From Brachionus manjavacas (lineage: Eukaryota > Rotifera > Eurotatoria > Ploima > Brachionidae): a stretch of 64,000 nucleotides of DNA. Below the pieces are notes generated by a model that was not told the DNA's origin, ran no database searches, and was given only the letters and a program-made list of their open reading frames with translations. The stretch lies in the NCBI GenBank assembly GCA_019054805.1, contig JAHQIY010000020.1, positions 558,001 through 622,000 on the forward strand, read 5' to 3'. Numbering within the stretch: position 1 is the stretch's first letter; the number at the start of each line of letters is the position of its first letter. Shown one piece after another: positions 55,101-64,000 of this stretch. The position numbers and the translations under genes were made by a program.

Positions 55101-58100
55101 ATAAGCGACATACGCTTTGAATTTTTGGGCGAAACATCAATAGCCGACAACATAACATACATAGACAACGGAGTTGTCTTCATCGGTTCCAAACTCGGCG
55201 ACTCCCAGCTTCTAAAACTAATCGACACCCCCAACGAGAACGGCTTCTATGTAAACGTACTCGAAACCTATACCAACCTGGGCCCCATACTGGACATGAT
55301 AGTGGTCGACATTGAAAAGCAAGGTCAAGGTCAAATAATTACATGCTCCGGCGGCCACAAGAACGGCTCGCTCCGCATCATCAAGTCGGGCATTGGCATC
55401 AACGAGAACGCAATCATAGACCTGCCAGGCGTCAAGGCCATTTGGCCGCTCAAACTAAACGACAGTCATGCAGACGACCATTTAGTCTTATCGTTTTTCG
55501 ATTACACCAAAATTCTCAGCTTTCAAGGCGAAGAGTTCGAGGACGTCGAGCTGGACAGCTTCGACCTCTCAAATCAAACACTGTACGCTTTGAATGTGTC
55601 ACGTGACCTCGTATTGCAAATAAGCACATCGAGCATACGCCTGATTCAAACGAGTCAATCAGCTGTCGGCACTCGTGTAGTGCAGGAGTGGCGGCCAGAT
55701 GCGGGCAGCATAAGCGTTGCGTCGGCCAATCGACAGGAAATACTAGTGGCCTGTCGACACGTGCTCTTCTATTTTCTCATCGAGTCCAACCAATTTGGCC
55801 TAATCAGCTCGGCTAGTCTGGACAATGAAGTGGCGTGTCTGGACTTGTGCGAGGAGAAGAAGAATTTCAACGTGTGCGCCGTTGGTCTGTGGGGCGACTT
55901 TTCGGTGCGTCTCTTGAGCCTGCCTGGCTTGGACCAACTGCTGAATGAGAATGTCAAGTGTGACGTCATACCTAGATCGATACTCATCGACTATTTGGAC
56001 GACATAGCCTACTTGTTTTGCTCGTTTGGCGACGGCTCGGTCATAAGCTACGTGATAGGGAGCGCGAACGGGCTCGGCTTGAGCGAGCGTCGAAAAGTTG
56101 TGCTGGGCACTCAGCCGACCATTCTGAAAAAGTTCTCGACCAATGAGTCGAAAAATATTTTTGCATGCTCGGACAGGCCGTCCGTGATCTCGTCGGCCAA
56201 CCAGAAGTTGGTCTACTCAAGCGTCAACTTGAAGCAAGTCGACTACATGTGTCAATTTAGCTCGAGGCTTTATGCGGAATGTTTGATTTTGATAAGCGGC
56301 GGGACGATGCGAATCGGCACCATGGACAACATACAAAAGCTGCACATTAGATCGCTTCATTTGAACGAAACAGTGAGGCGCATCTGCTATCAGGCCGAGA
56401 GCAAAACGTTCGGTCTGATAACATGCAGACTGGAGAGCGTGAATCAGAGTGTGAGCACTCTGTGTGCCAATCAACTCATTGCCAAACATGGAGCTCTAGC
56501 TCCTTTAAAAAACGAAACATGTTCCAAATCGACCGATTTTTCCAGTGGATTCATAGACATACAAAACATAAACTCATTTTTAATACTCGACCAAAACACC
56601 TTCGAGTGCCTCTATTCGGTGCAGCTGCAGACTAGCGAATTCGCGCTCTCCATCATTTCAATAAAATTCGACGAGAGCTATTTTGTGCTCGGCTGCGCCC
56701 AGATGAACGAAGATGACCCCGAGCCCAAACAAGGCCGGCTGATTGTGTTCAAGCTATCAGACAACAAATTGAGCTACATAAGCGAACTGAGCACTAAAGG
56801 CGCTCCCTATTGCATGTCCAGCTTGAACAACAAGCTCCTGGTCGGCATAAGCAATCAGCTAAAGATGTACGAGCTCAAGGACGGGCAGCTTGAACAACTC
56901 GCAAACTATTCGGACAATGTGTTCATCACTCATTTACAGTGCAAAAATGACTTCATAATCATTGGCGATATTATGAAAAGCTGTTCTGTCCTTTCGTACA
57001 GACAGGACACCAATCATTTGGATCTGGTGGCCAAGGACTTTACGCCCATTTGGCTCAGTAGTGTCGAAATAGTTGATGATGACAATTTCATGATATGTGA
57101 TTGCTTCAACAACATTATCACGCTTAGAAAAGATAGGTAAATATTAAAAAAATTTTATTAATTTTTGAACAAAATAAAAAATATTTTTGCTCATTTTTTA
57201 TGAAAATTTGTCTTTAGAATAATTTCCACTAAGTTCTTTTTTAGGCAAAATTAAATTCAAATTTTTAAAATGTAATTATTAAAAAAAATTAAAAGAAAAA
57301 AATCCATTTATAAATTTTTATTTAAAAATAAAAAAAAATTGAATGATCCGAACGCATTTTAGAAATTAAAAAAAAAATGCCAAGCATAGGTGAACTGTTA
57401 AACATTTTATAAAAACAACACCGGGTCTAAATCATAACAAAGGGTCAAATTTTTTTAAATACATATTTGTCTCTAGTTTCTTGAATTTTACTGTACAGCC
57501 GTTTTTCAAATTAAATTTTTTTTAAATATCAAAGCCTCATATACAATAAAATTATATAAAATATTATAATAATCAAAAAAATAAAATTTGGAAAAGACTT
57601 CTCTGAAATAAAATAAATTTAGTAGAGAATTATCTTTTTGAACAAACACACAAAATCTACAACTTCTTCTTTTTTTTTTTATTTTTAGCTTTTTTCTAAA
57701 AAATTCTAATTTCTATTTTATAACAATTTTTTTTATATCAAATTCAAATATTCATTGTAACTAGATTAAACTTTAATAAAAATTTCCATGTAAAAATATT
57801 CATAATTATTGTATTCGATATTGAAATTAAGCTCAATTAAATTAAATTTTTTATTTCTTTACTTTATTTATTTTAATGCAAAAATAATTTTTCTTATTCG
57901 TCTTATAAATTGTAAAACAAAATATCATTTACGTTGGGCTGAAAAGAAGAACTTTGATTCATTCTGAGCTGATGTTTAAAAAAATTTATTCTTTTAATTT
58001 TTTTTTACATTTTCAAAAAATAAAGAATTTAATTTAATTTAATCTTGTTGAAAGTTACAGAGGAAAAGATAAGATGAACAATAATAAATTGCTACTAAAT

Positions 58101-60722
58101 TAATAAAAAAAGCACATGCTGTAAATAATAACTAAGATTGAGAATAATTCTAAAAAAATCGTGTTTTTAAAATTGGTATCTTGAAGTTGATGATCAATTC
58201 AAAGTATCATTTCAATTTAGAAAGATAAACTTTCTGAATTGAAATAATACATTAAAATTAATCTGTTAAAATTTATCTTTTATTTTATTTCAAATAATTG
58301 TAATGTAACATTCTTTACATGTTATGAAGGTTTAGAAAACAAAAAATAATTTGAAAAAGCATTTCTCAAATTTTCTGTCCATTGATAAAATCGCTTTTTA
58401 TATTCTAAATTGTTTTTATTTATTTTTGTATTAAATATTAGAATTTCTTTTTTCAAATTAATTTTGAATGCTAGATAAAAAAACTTTTTAAATTAATAAA
58501 TTTAAAAAATATCAGTTTATAAAATTTAAAAATATAAAAATCGATTTTATCAACGAATTGAGAAAATTTGGTGCTACCCTAAATGGTGAACTGAGATCAC
58601 GAAAATGTGTCAACTGAAAAACAATAGTTAAGTTAGATAATCAAAAATTTGTGAACTTTTTTTTGTGAGCTAATTTTTGTGCACCAATTTTTGCTTGAAC
58701 TGAAATATTAGTCATCAGTTTTTGAAATTTAATTAATTTATTTATTTAATTCAATTAACGCAAATTCTGGCGATGTAATTAAAAAGATTTAAAAAAAAAA
58801 ACTTGAGTCAATAAGAATTTAAAAATTTAGTCTTTCTTATAATAACTGTGTTTGTTAATTTAAATTTTATAAAAAATAAATATTAAAAAATTGTATATAC
58901 AATGATAAAATTGTTTTTTCGCATAATTTTAAGCATAAACATTTTGTCAATTAATTATTCATCCAAATTTTAGAAAAAGGGACTTAATAATGTTTTATAT
59001 TATATTGTTTTACTATTCTATTTAGAATGCTTTTATTAGTAGGGTTTTTGCATTTTGATCATTACTGTTTATCATTGCAAAACATGTTTTGATTGAGTCT
59101 CTTATACCATTCTTTGCCATTATCTTTTTCTTCCTCTGTTTCCTTGATTACTCTTTTTATTTTTTCGATTTCTAGTTTTTCTTGAGTTTTTAAAATTTTC
59201 ATCTCATTTAGAAATTTATTCTTGAACTTATTTTCGTCTCGTTCTTTATTCTCGATCGATTGTTGCAATTCGTGAGTGTAGCCATTCTCAAGGAATCGTC
59301 TCGCAAATTTCGTCTTGATTTGAAATTTAAATCAAACAAAAAATTCTTTTTTTTTTTCAAAAATTATAAATTATTGCAAAATATAAAATTAATGGACAAT
59401 TTTGAATTTTGTGAAAAATTTGAACGCATGGGCATTATTTCTAATCACTGAAGAGGCTGACAAAATTGTAATTGAAATATTGGAAAAGGCGGATGATGAT
59501 GTGTTGTGTGATCTTTGTTTAGCAAAAAGCACTGAAAAAAAATGTAACGGTAACTGGGGGTTAATGTTTAGCTTTTAAATTAGTATATATTAATTGATTG
59601 ATTTTTAAAAAAATATTTTATTAAATAAACTTTTGGTTTCGGGATTTATTTTTGGTGTCAATTGACTAAAATCTTTTTGGAACTGTAGCTCACGAAAATC
59701 ACAGTTCACCAGTTCACGTAAATGTCAGTTCACCATTTAGGTTAGCACCGAAAATTTGATAATACTTTGAATTGATCATCAACTTCAAGATGTCTAAAAA
59801 TTTAAGAAAAAAATCAAATAATCCAAATGTTAATTTCAAATCAAAATTTTTAGTTTAAAAAAAATTATTTTCTAACAATTTTTTCAATAATAAATGACTA
59901 AACTTAAACATTATTTTTCAATATTTAATTAAGAAGAAAATTAAATTAAATGATATGAGTTTTTATCTGAAGTAAAATAAAATCTTAATCAAATTTTGCC
60001 ATTTACAACTTTGTTTCGGGTTTATCCGAAAAGTTATGAGGTTTTTTAATTTTTTTTTCATTTAAAATGTGATGGTAGCTTTTTTAGTTGAAAAAAGGCT
60101 GTACAGTAGAATTCAAGTAACTAGATATAAATTTATCAAAAATTGACAAAAAAAAGAAAAAAACCCTTTTTATAATTTTTATTTAAAAAAAATCTGAAAA
60201 ATTTGAAAAAAAAATTTCTATTAAAGTGGTCAAACAAACGAAGAAGAGCGCAAGTGTTTAAAAAATAATGGTTGCATGCATATAGGTGAGCAGATAAACG
60301 TGATTCGGCACGGTTTGTTGGGCATGCAACAAGAGTCCAATGAATTGATCATGAATCAGCATGTACAAAATAGCATGCTAGCTGGTACGGTCAGTGGTTC
60401 GATCATATTGTTTTGCCAATTGTCGCCAGTTTTGTATAAAATTTTGAATGAGCTACAGAATAAATTGAGCAAGTATCTGATTACAGCTGGCCGCATCGAG
60501 TATACCAAATGGAGAAACTTCGAGTCTGAGAGAAGAATTGAAGAAAATAAGAATTTTATTGACGGTGATTTGATCGAGTGTTTCCAGGAGCTTTCGGTCA
60601 GTGAACAAGAAAATTTGGTCAAAGATTTTAGAATTGACGATAAAATGATGGGACACAATGGTGAGGAGTTGAGTGTTAGTTATTTAAATAAACTTGTCGA
60701 GGAACTATCTCGTTTGCATTGA
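52149..60722 (+). CDS. DDB1: DDB1, damage-specific DNA-binding protein 1 (1142 aa, 6 exons)
   Basis: The CUL4 ubiquitin-ligase adaptor and UV-damage recognition subunit, acting mainly in the nucleus. Exons: 52149-52209, 52261-52675, 52732-52925, 52978-53081, 54978-57136, 60227-60722; introns 51, 56, 52, 1896 and 3090 nt, all GT-AG and phase-consistent. The spliced frame is 3429 nt, 1142 aa, against 1140 in human. Diagnostic stretches are VSAQKPTAVTHS (N terminus), GETSIADNITYIDNGVVFIG, GQIITCSGGHKNGSLRIIK, GTQPTILKKF, FACSDRPSVISS and GRLIVFKLSD (propellers), then FIDGDLIECFQELS and a C-terminal LVEELSRLH. Three beta-propellers (BPA, BPB, BPC) and the helical C-terminal domain are all covered; nothing essential appears lost. 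The gene rises sharply in GC within exons. Both large introns contain transposon remnants. Confidence 0.97.
53440..53748 (+). mobile_element. LINE fragment (family A) in DDB1 intron 4
   Basis: Plus-strand frames read LLNKINKYTNELEQCLIK, stop, then (53521-53748) MKISVENSCPVVFSKYKKES and FDILVDEIKERCNTRLNI. They match the RT thumb region of the main LINE (the shifted frames around 36950-37230). It is a retrotransposon scrap, not a nested gene. Confidence 0.8.
53774..54032. repeat. Hairpin repeat in DDB1 intron 4
   Basis: The left arm with AGTGAAGTTTAGTCAAGTCA, then ACTAATT (53814-53840) is the inverse of TTAGTTGACTCGACTAAACT, then TCACT (53917-53941). Outer sequences rich in AAGTC / GACTT words extend the pairing. 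Similar GACTTAAG-type words near 54780-54880 may be another, broken copy. Confidence 0.7.
54170..54494. mobile_element. Solo LTR, 325 bp, with 4-bp target duplication, in DDB1 intron 4
   Basis: Begins TGTTAGCGG and ends CCGCCAACA, near-perfect short inverted termini with TG..CA, flanked on both sides by ATAT (54166-54169 and 54495-54498). Contains a TATATA element near 54294. The size, ends and duplication fit a solo LTR of a Ty3/gypsy-type retrotransposon. The terminal sequence differs from the LTR start seen at 2554, so it is a different family. Strand undetermined. Confidence 0.8.
57465..60143. mobile_element. Nested inverted-repeat element filling DDB1 intron 5
   Basis: The outer arms (about 57470-57515 and 60098-60143) share CTAGTTTCTTGAATTTTACT, then GTACAGCC in inverse orientation. 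The inner arms (58178-58610 in two blocks, and 59690-59791) share CTTGAAGTTGATGATCAATT and GGTGCTA..CTAAATGGTGAA. The two inner blocks of the left arm are separated by about 330 bp absent from the right arm. The interior contains a coiled-coil-like minus-strand ORF (59062-59268) and a frameshifted plus-strand stretch (59390-59577, with MDNFEFCEKFERMG, then EEADKIVIEILEKADDDVLC). Probably one or two DNA transposons; superfamily not recognised. Confidence 0.6.
59062..59268 (-). CDS. Small charged coiled-coil-like ORF inside intron 5 element
   Basis: 68 codons starting MQQSIENKERDENKFKNKFL, with a heptad-like Lys/Glu-rich helix (KTQEKLEIEKIKRVIKETEE) and ending CNDKQ. Its composition is more coding-like than the surroundings. 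It may be one exon of a transposon protein. No domain is recognised. Confidence 0.3.
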   Translation of the reverse strand: MQQSIENKERDENKFKNKFLNEMKILKTQEKLEIEKIKRVIKETEEEKDNGKEWYKRLNQNMFCNDKQ

Positions 60723-61309
60723 AATTAAAATTTTCTTTTTTTATTAATAATAATTGATTTTAATTTAATAATATAAATGTTTAACCGATTTGCTTTTTTA
60801 TTTGAATTAATTAAGAAGAAGAATTGAATTTTCGAGATTAGAAAATTAAATCTTTTCAATAAATTACTATTTTTGTTCCAAAGTTGAATATTGTCCAAAA
60901 GAAGCAATCTTAAAAAAAAATTTAACTTATGACTTTTATTTATATAATTTTATTTATTAAGAAAGAGAAAGTGATCAATCAAGTAAAGATTTTTTTTTTT
61001 TTAAAAAGCTAAAAACAAAACATTACTTAAAACATTAAAAAAATTAAAGAAAAAAGCACTTTGTAAAATTTAGTACTAATTGAACAGAAATATTGACTTT
61101 TTAAAAAAAACAAAATTTAAATAAAATCTCGATGAAAAAGTTGCAGCGTAGTGAACACTTTTTTTTAATATTCAATTTAGATTTTATTGTTGATTAATTT
61201 TTTAATTATAAGGTTATTCAACAGGCAAGTGTCCATGTCTAAAAAGACTGATTATTAACACTTAATTTATTAAAATTCATTGCAAAAAATAGATGATATA
61301 CAATTTAAA
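60723..61309. other. 3' flank of DDB1, no gene seen
   Basis: AT-rich; poly(A) signals of DDB1 are expected near here. No repeat or coding signal was recognised. Confidence 0.5.
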
Positions 61310-61600
61310 CTGCTCTAAACACAGAGCACGCTATCATCCTAGCCAGCTAGAGCATCGGACCCGAGGTCCCCATCCCTCTCAACAACGAACCAAATAACCA
61401 AAAGCCAACCAGATCTCCACGACACTCTTCTTTCTTCAAACATTATTATCATCTTTTAATTAATTATATACTGACATAATGAATTTTACTGATTAAGTGT
61501 ACATACCACAGTTACCACAGATGGGATCCTACTGTTTCCCATCTTCGCAAGTCTAGCTTGCTAGCTTGTTGTGACTTGTATTATTATTATTATATATAAA
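61310..61600 (+). mobile_element. Candidate tRNA-derived SINE
   Basis: A comparatively GC-rich block. It starts with a tRNA-like stretch (TAGCCAGCTAGAGCATCGG, then ACCCGAGGTCC) resembling a D arm plus anticodon arm, and ends with CGCAAGTCTAGCTTGCTAGC and ATT repeats shared with 28826-28860. No complete B box was seen. Alternative: an unrelated LINE 3' end. Confidence 0.35.
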
Positions 61601-61719
61601 AATTTCAAATATTAAAAGATTTAATTTATTTGTATATATTTAGAAAGTTATTTGAAAAAATGTAAAAACAAGTCATTCAGGTTAAATAATAAAAAATAAT
61701 TATAAAAATAATATGCTAC

Positions 61720-62001
61720 TGTGGGTTAACCCACCAAGCGAAAGCCTATAAAGGAATCGCTATAGTAGCTTTCCAAGAGTGAACCATTCGCTATTGACTA
61801 TCGTGATGAATTTACTTCCACCATTTTCTTAAACAAGCTTTTTAAAACCGCTTTGACTACTTCAGGAAGCAATATGTTCCATTTGTCTTCTACTTTGTTA
61901 AGTAAGAAATGCTCGGCCATTCTATGTTGGTATCCGTGTATACTCCTCGCTGGACCAGAACAACTGATCGAATCACGAAGTTTGTTTGGATATGTTAACA
62001 T
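61720..62001 (-). mobile_element. LINE 3'-end fragment
   Basis: The minus-strand frame from 62001 reads LRDSISCSGPARSIHGYQHR, then EHFLLNKVEDKWNILLPEVV and SLFKKMVEVNSSR. The pattern (F...V...WN.LP..VV......FK) is the C-terminal end of CR1/Jockey-like LINE ORF2, as at 35343. Downstream, TTCCTTTATAGGCTTTCGC and an AT-rich tail follow. Confidence 0.65.
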
Positions 62002-62999
62002 ATGTTAAAAGTTCTTAAAGTGGTTAAAATTAAATTAATTTTTTTTTCTTTTTTTTTAGTTTCAAATAAAATTTTCCAGCATTTTCTAAATTTTTATTTC
62101 ATAAATATTTTATAAGTAGTTTGGTAGTTTTTTGGCCATCAATTAATGGACTGACAAAAAAAATTAAATTTTACTGACAAAAAAGACTAAATCTGCTGAC
62201 AAAAAAACTACATATGATGACAAATATTTTAGAAAAATTAATTAATTTGACTGATAAAATAATTATTTGAGTGACAAAAATAATTTTTTGACTAATTAAT
62301 TTTTTTAAACAACAAATTAATGATTTTGAGGTCACAATAAAAATCAAAATCTTGAACTATAGCACCAAAATCAGAAGGAAGCTCCAGACGATTATGACAA
62401 ACCGTTTTGTCCAAATCTCATCATCAAGCTAGAGTCAACTATGATAAAACGTCACAATTTAAGTTCATTCCTTACAATCATAGAGAATTAAATTACTAAA
62501 TAGCTTTCTTTTTTTTTCCTTATTCACTCCTTGTGAAGCATAGTTTTTTTGATATATTTCTTTCGTAAAAAATGTTGCGGCAAGATATTTAATCTTTACG
62601 TAAATTTTTTTTAGTTTTAAATTATGTTTATTTAGAAATATTGACAAAAATTCCTAAGATAACAAAAACTTCATTTAATATTTTATTTTTTAATAAAAAT
62701 ATAGTCATTTTCTAATTATATTAATAAAAATAATGTTTTATCTAAAAATAATTTGAGGCAACTTGAATATAATCATAATCAAATGATCTAAATTTAATTG
62801 ATTAAAATCTTAATAAAAATGATTAGGTTAGATTTTTTTAATTTTTTTAAAATTAAACATAAGATGTCTTTTATTTTAATTTTAAAAAAAACAAAACTTC
62901 TTCTTCTTCTAAAATTTTTATTTAAAAGCTTAAAAAACAAATTTAAAATCGACATTTAGGTATCCAAAATATGGCTCAAAAAAACGCTTTAAATGATAT
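62002..62999. other. AT-rich DNA with TGACAAAAA words
   Basis: No gene. The segment 62149-62302 repeats TGACAAAAA-type words at least six times at irregular spacing, an imperfect low-complexity repeat. A 60-codon minus ORF (62465-62647) is low-complexity. Confidence 0.45.
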
Positions 63000-63270
63000 T
63001 TCAATTAAATTATATTACGGCGAAACAAAGTTAAATTTTGTATTGTAAAATTTCAAAATATTGATTAAGTATTCAATTTACTTCAGAAAAAAATTCATTA
63101 ATAATCTTCTATCTAATTATTGATTAAGCAAATAATTTTTAATAAAGTTCAGTCATTTATTATTAAAAAAATTGATTAAAAATACCTTTTTATTTAAATC
63201 AAAAACTAAAAATTTTGATTTGAAATTTAACTTTGATCATGAACTTCAATTTGCCATAATTTGACACTAT
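63000..63270 (+). repeat. Second copy of the DDB1 intron 5 repeat
   Basis: GTTCAGTCATTTATTATTAA, AACTAAAAATTTTGATTTGA, then AATTTAAC and an upstream CGAAACAAAGTT plus TTTACTTCAGA follow the same order as the reverse complement of 59800-60020. Similarity extends over about 250 bp with indels. It is a dispersed repeat family, probably a transposon end. Confidence 0.6.
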
Positions 63271-64000
63271 TTAGACTAAATGGCAGTGTAAAGAATATTA
63301 ATTTAAAGAAAAAATTTAAAAGATAAAAAACAATAAAAACTAAATTTTCTAAGTTTGATGTAATTTATTTAATTTTTGAAATTTAATTTATTTAATTTAA
63401 TTTAAATGTAGCAAGATTGCAAAAGTAATTCTAATTTGTTTTTTTTTAAATAAATTTGAAACATCGCACTGTTATCATGCTTTTTTAAAGTTGTATTTAA
63501 ATTTTTATTAAAAGACCAAAAATGCACCATATCTTAAACAAAATAAAAAAAATGATAGCTATTTTATATTTACAAGACAAAAATCTGTTTTTTACACTGA
63601 TACATTGCAAAATTTTTTTGAAATTATTTTTAATTTTAAAACGGGATGAGATGAAAAAAAATCCTGTTTTTTTTTAATTCGGATAATAAATTATAAATAA
63701 CAAAAAACAAAGTAAAATATTTTATTTTTCTAATTATTTCATCAAATAAAGTTCCGAAATAAGAATTAGGTATCTTTTCAAATTGACAAATTTCCTCTTG
63801 GATCAGACTGTCGTTTTGCATGGATAACAATTTTCTTTTAAATTGCTTCAAACAAAATTAGTTTTTTTTTAAAAAAATAAGGTCCATAAAATTTAAATTT
63901 GACTTTTTTTCTACAAAAACTTACCTTTTAAACAGGTTTTTTAACCGGTTCTACTTTGAAACCGATCTACCAGCCCTAATTAAAATGAAAAAACATAATT
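63271..64000. other. AT-rich DNA, no gene seen
   Basis: Contains a 71-codon minus-strand ORF (63636-63851) starting at TTG, with no domain. The final 65 bases include TTTTAACCGGTTCTACTTTG, less AT-rich and possibly the edge of another element that continues beyond the window. Confidence 0.45.

Noticed and set aside
55343..56635. Several ORFs on both strands inside the large DDB1 exon
   Set aside because: All overlap the clearly conserved DDB1 reading frame and are out-of-frame shadows.

Overview
The window is nuclear DNA from an animal with a very AT-rich, compact but transposon-laden genome. Spliced genes, introns of only 46-56 nt in two genes, EGF-domain and FBXO30/40-type proteins, a eukaryotic tRNA without encoded CCA, and LINE, Ty3/gypsy, Helitron, pogo, hAT and Tc1/mariner debris all point to a small invertebrate. 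A monogonont rotifer such as Brachionus would fit the base composition, tiny introns and LINE style, but the sequence alone does not prove it.

Layout. 1-2.5 kb: AT-rich DNA with two hairpins, a LINE 3' fragment and a WD40 scrap. 2.5-17.6 kb: a decayed minus-strand Ty3/gypsy copy whose pol region runs into a five-copy tandem array (3897-17581). The repeat unit is about 2.74 kb and chimeric: gypsy pol remnant, (TA)n, unidentified ORF-like segment, pogo/Tigger transposase remnant with its 3' terminus, LINE RT fragment, and AT-rich tail. 18.9-20.6 kb: an intact 567-codon single-exon gene of unknown function. 22.8-23.1 kb: a possible small gene. 24-28.3 kb: a graveyard of LINE fragments plus an inverted-repeat element. 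28.5-31.8 kb: an FBXO30/FBXO40-like gene on the minus strand, its downstream intron loaded with a hAT-type MITE and a foldback element. 32.6-35.2 kb: repeats and MITEs. 35.3-42.4 kb: a nearly full-length but frameshifted two-ORF LINE (minus) and pieces of two other LINE families. 42.5-43.3 kb: an unidentified decayed coding stretch and a Tc1-type transposase scrap. 43.65 kb: tRNA-Lys(UUU). 44.0-44.9 kb: a complete four-exon gene for a small secreted protein with five EGF-like domains. 46.4 kb: a Tc1/mariner MITE. 47.8-51.3 kb: a LINE fragment abutting a decayed Helitron. 52.1-60.7 kb: a complete six-exon DDB1 gene, whose two large introns hold a LINE fragment, a hairpin repeat, a solo LTR with target-site duplication and a nested inverted-repeat element. 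61-64 kb: SINE-like and LINE remnants and a second copy of the repeat seen in DDB1 intron 5.

Function. DDB1 (CUL4 ubiquitin-ligase adaptor and DNA-damage recognition) and the F-box protein (SCF-type substrate receptor) are both ubiquitin-ligase components, but they lie 20 kb apart, so this is probably coincidence. No operon-like organisation is visible. The most unusual structure is the chimeric tandem array, in which fragments of three unrelated transposon classes have been amplified together.
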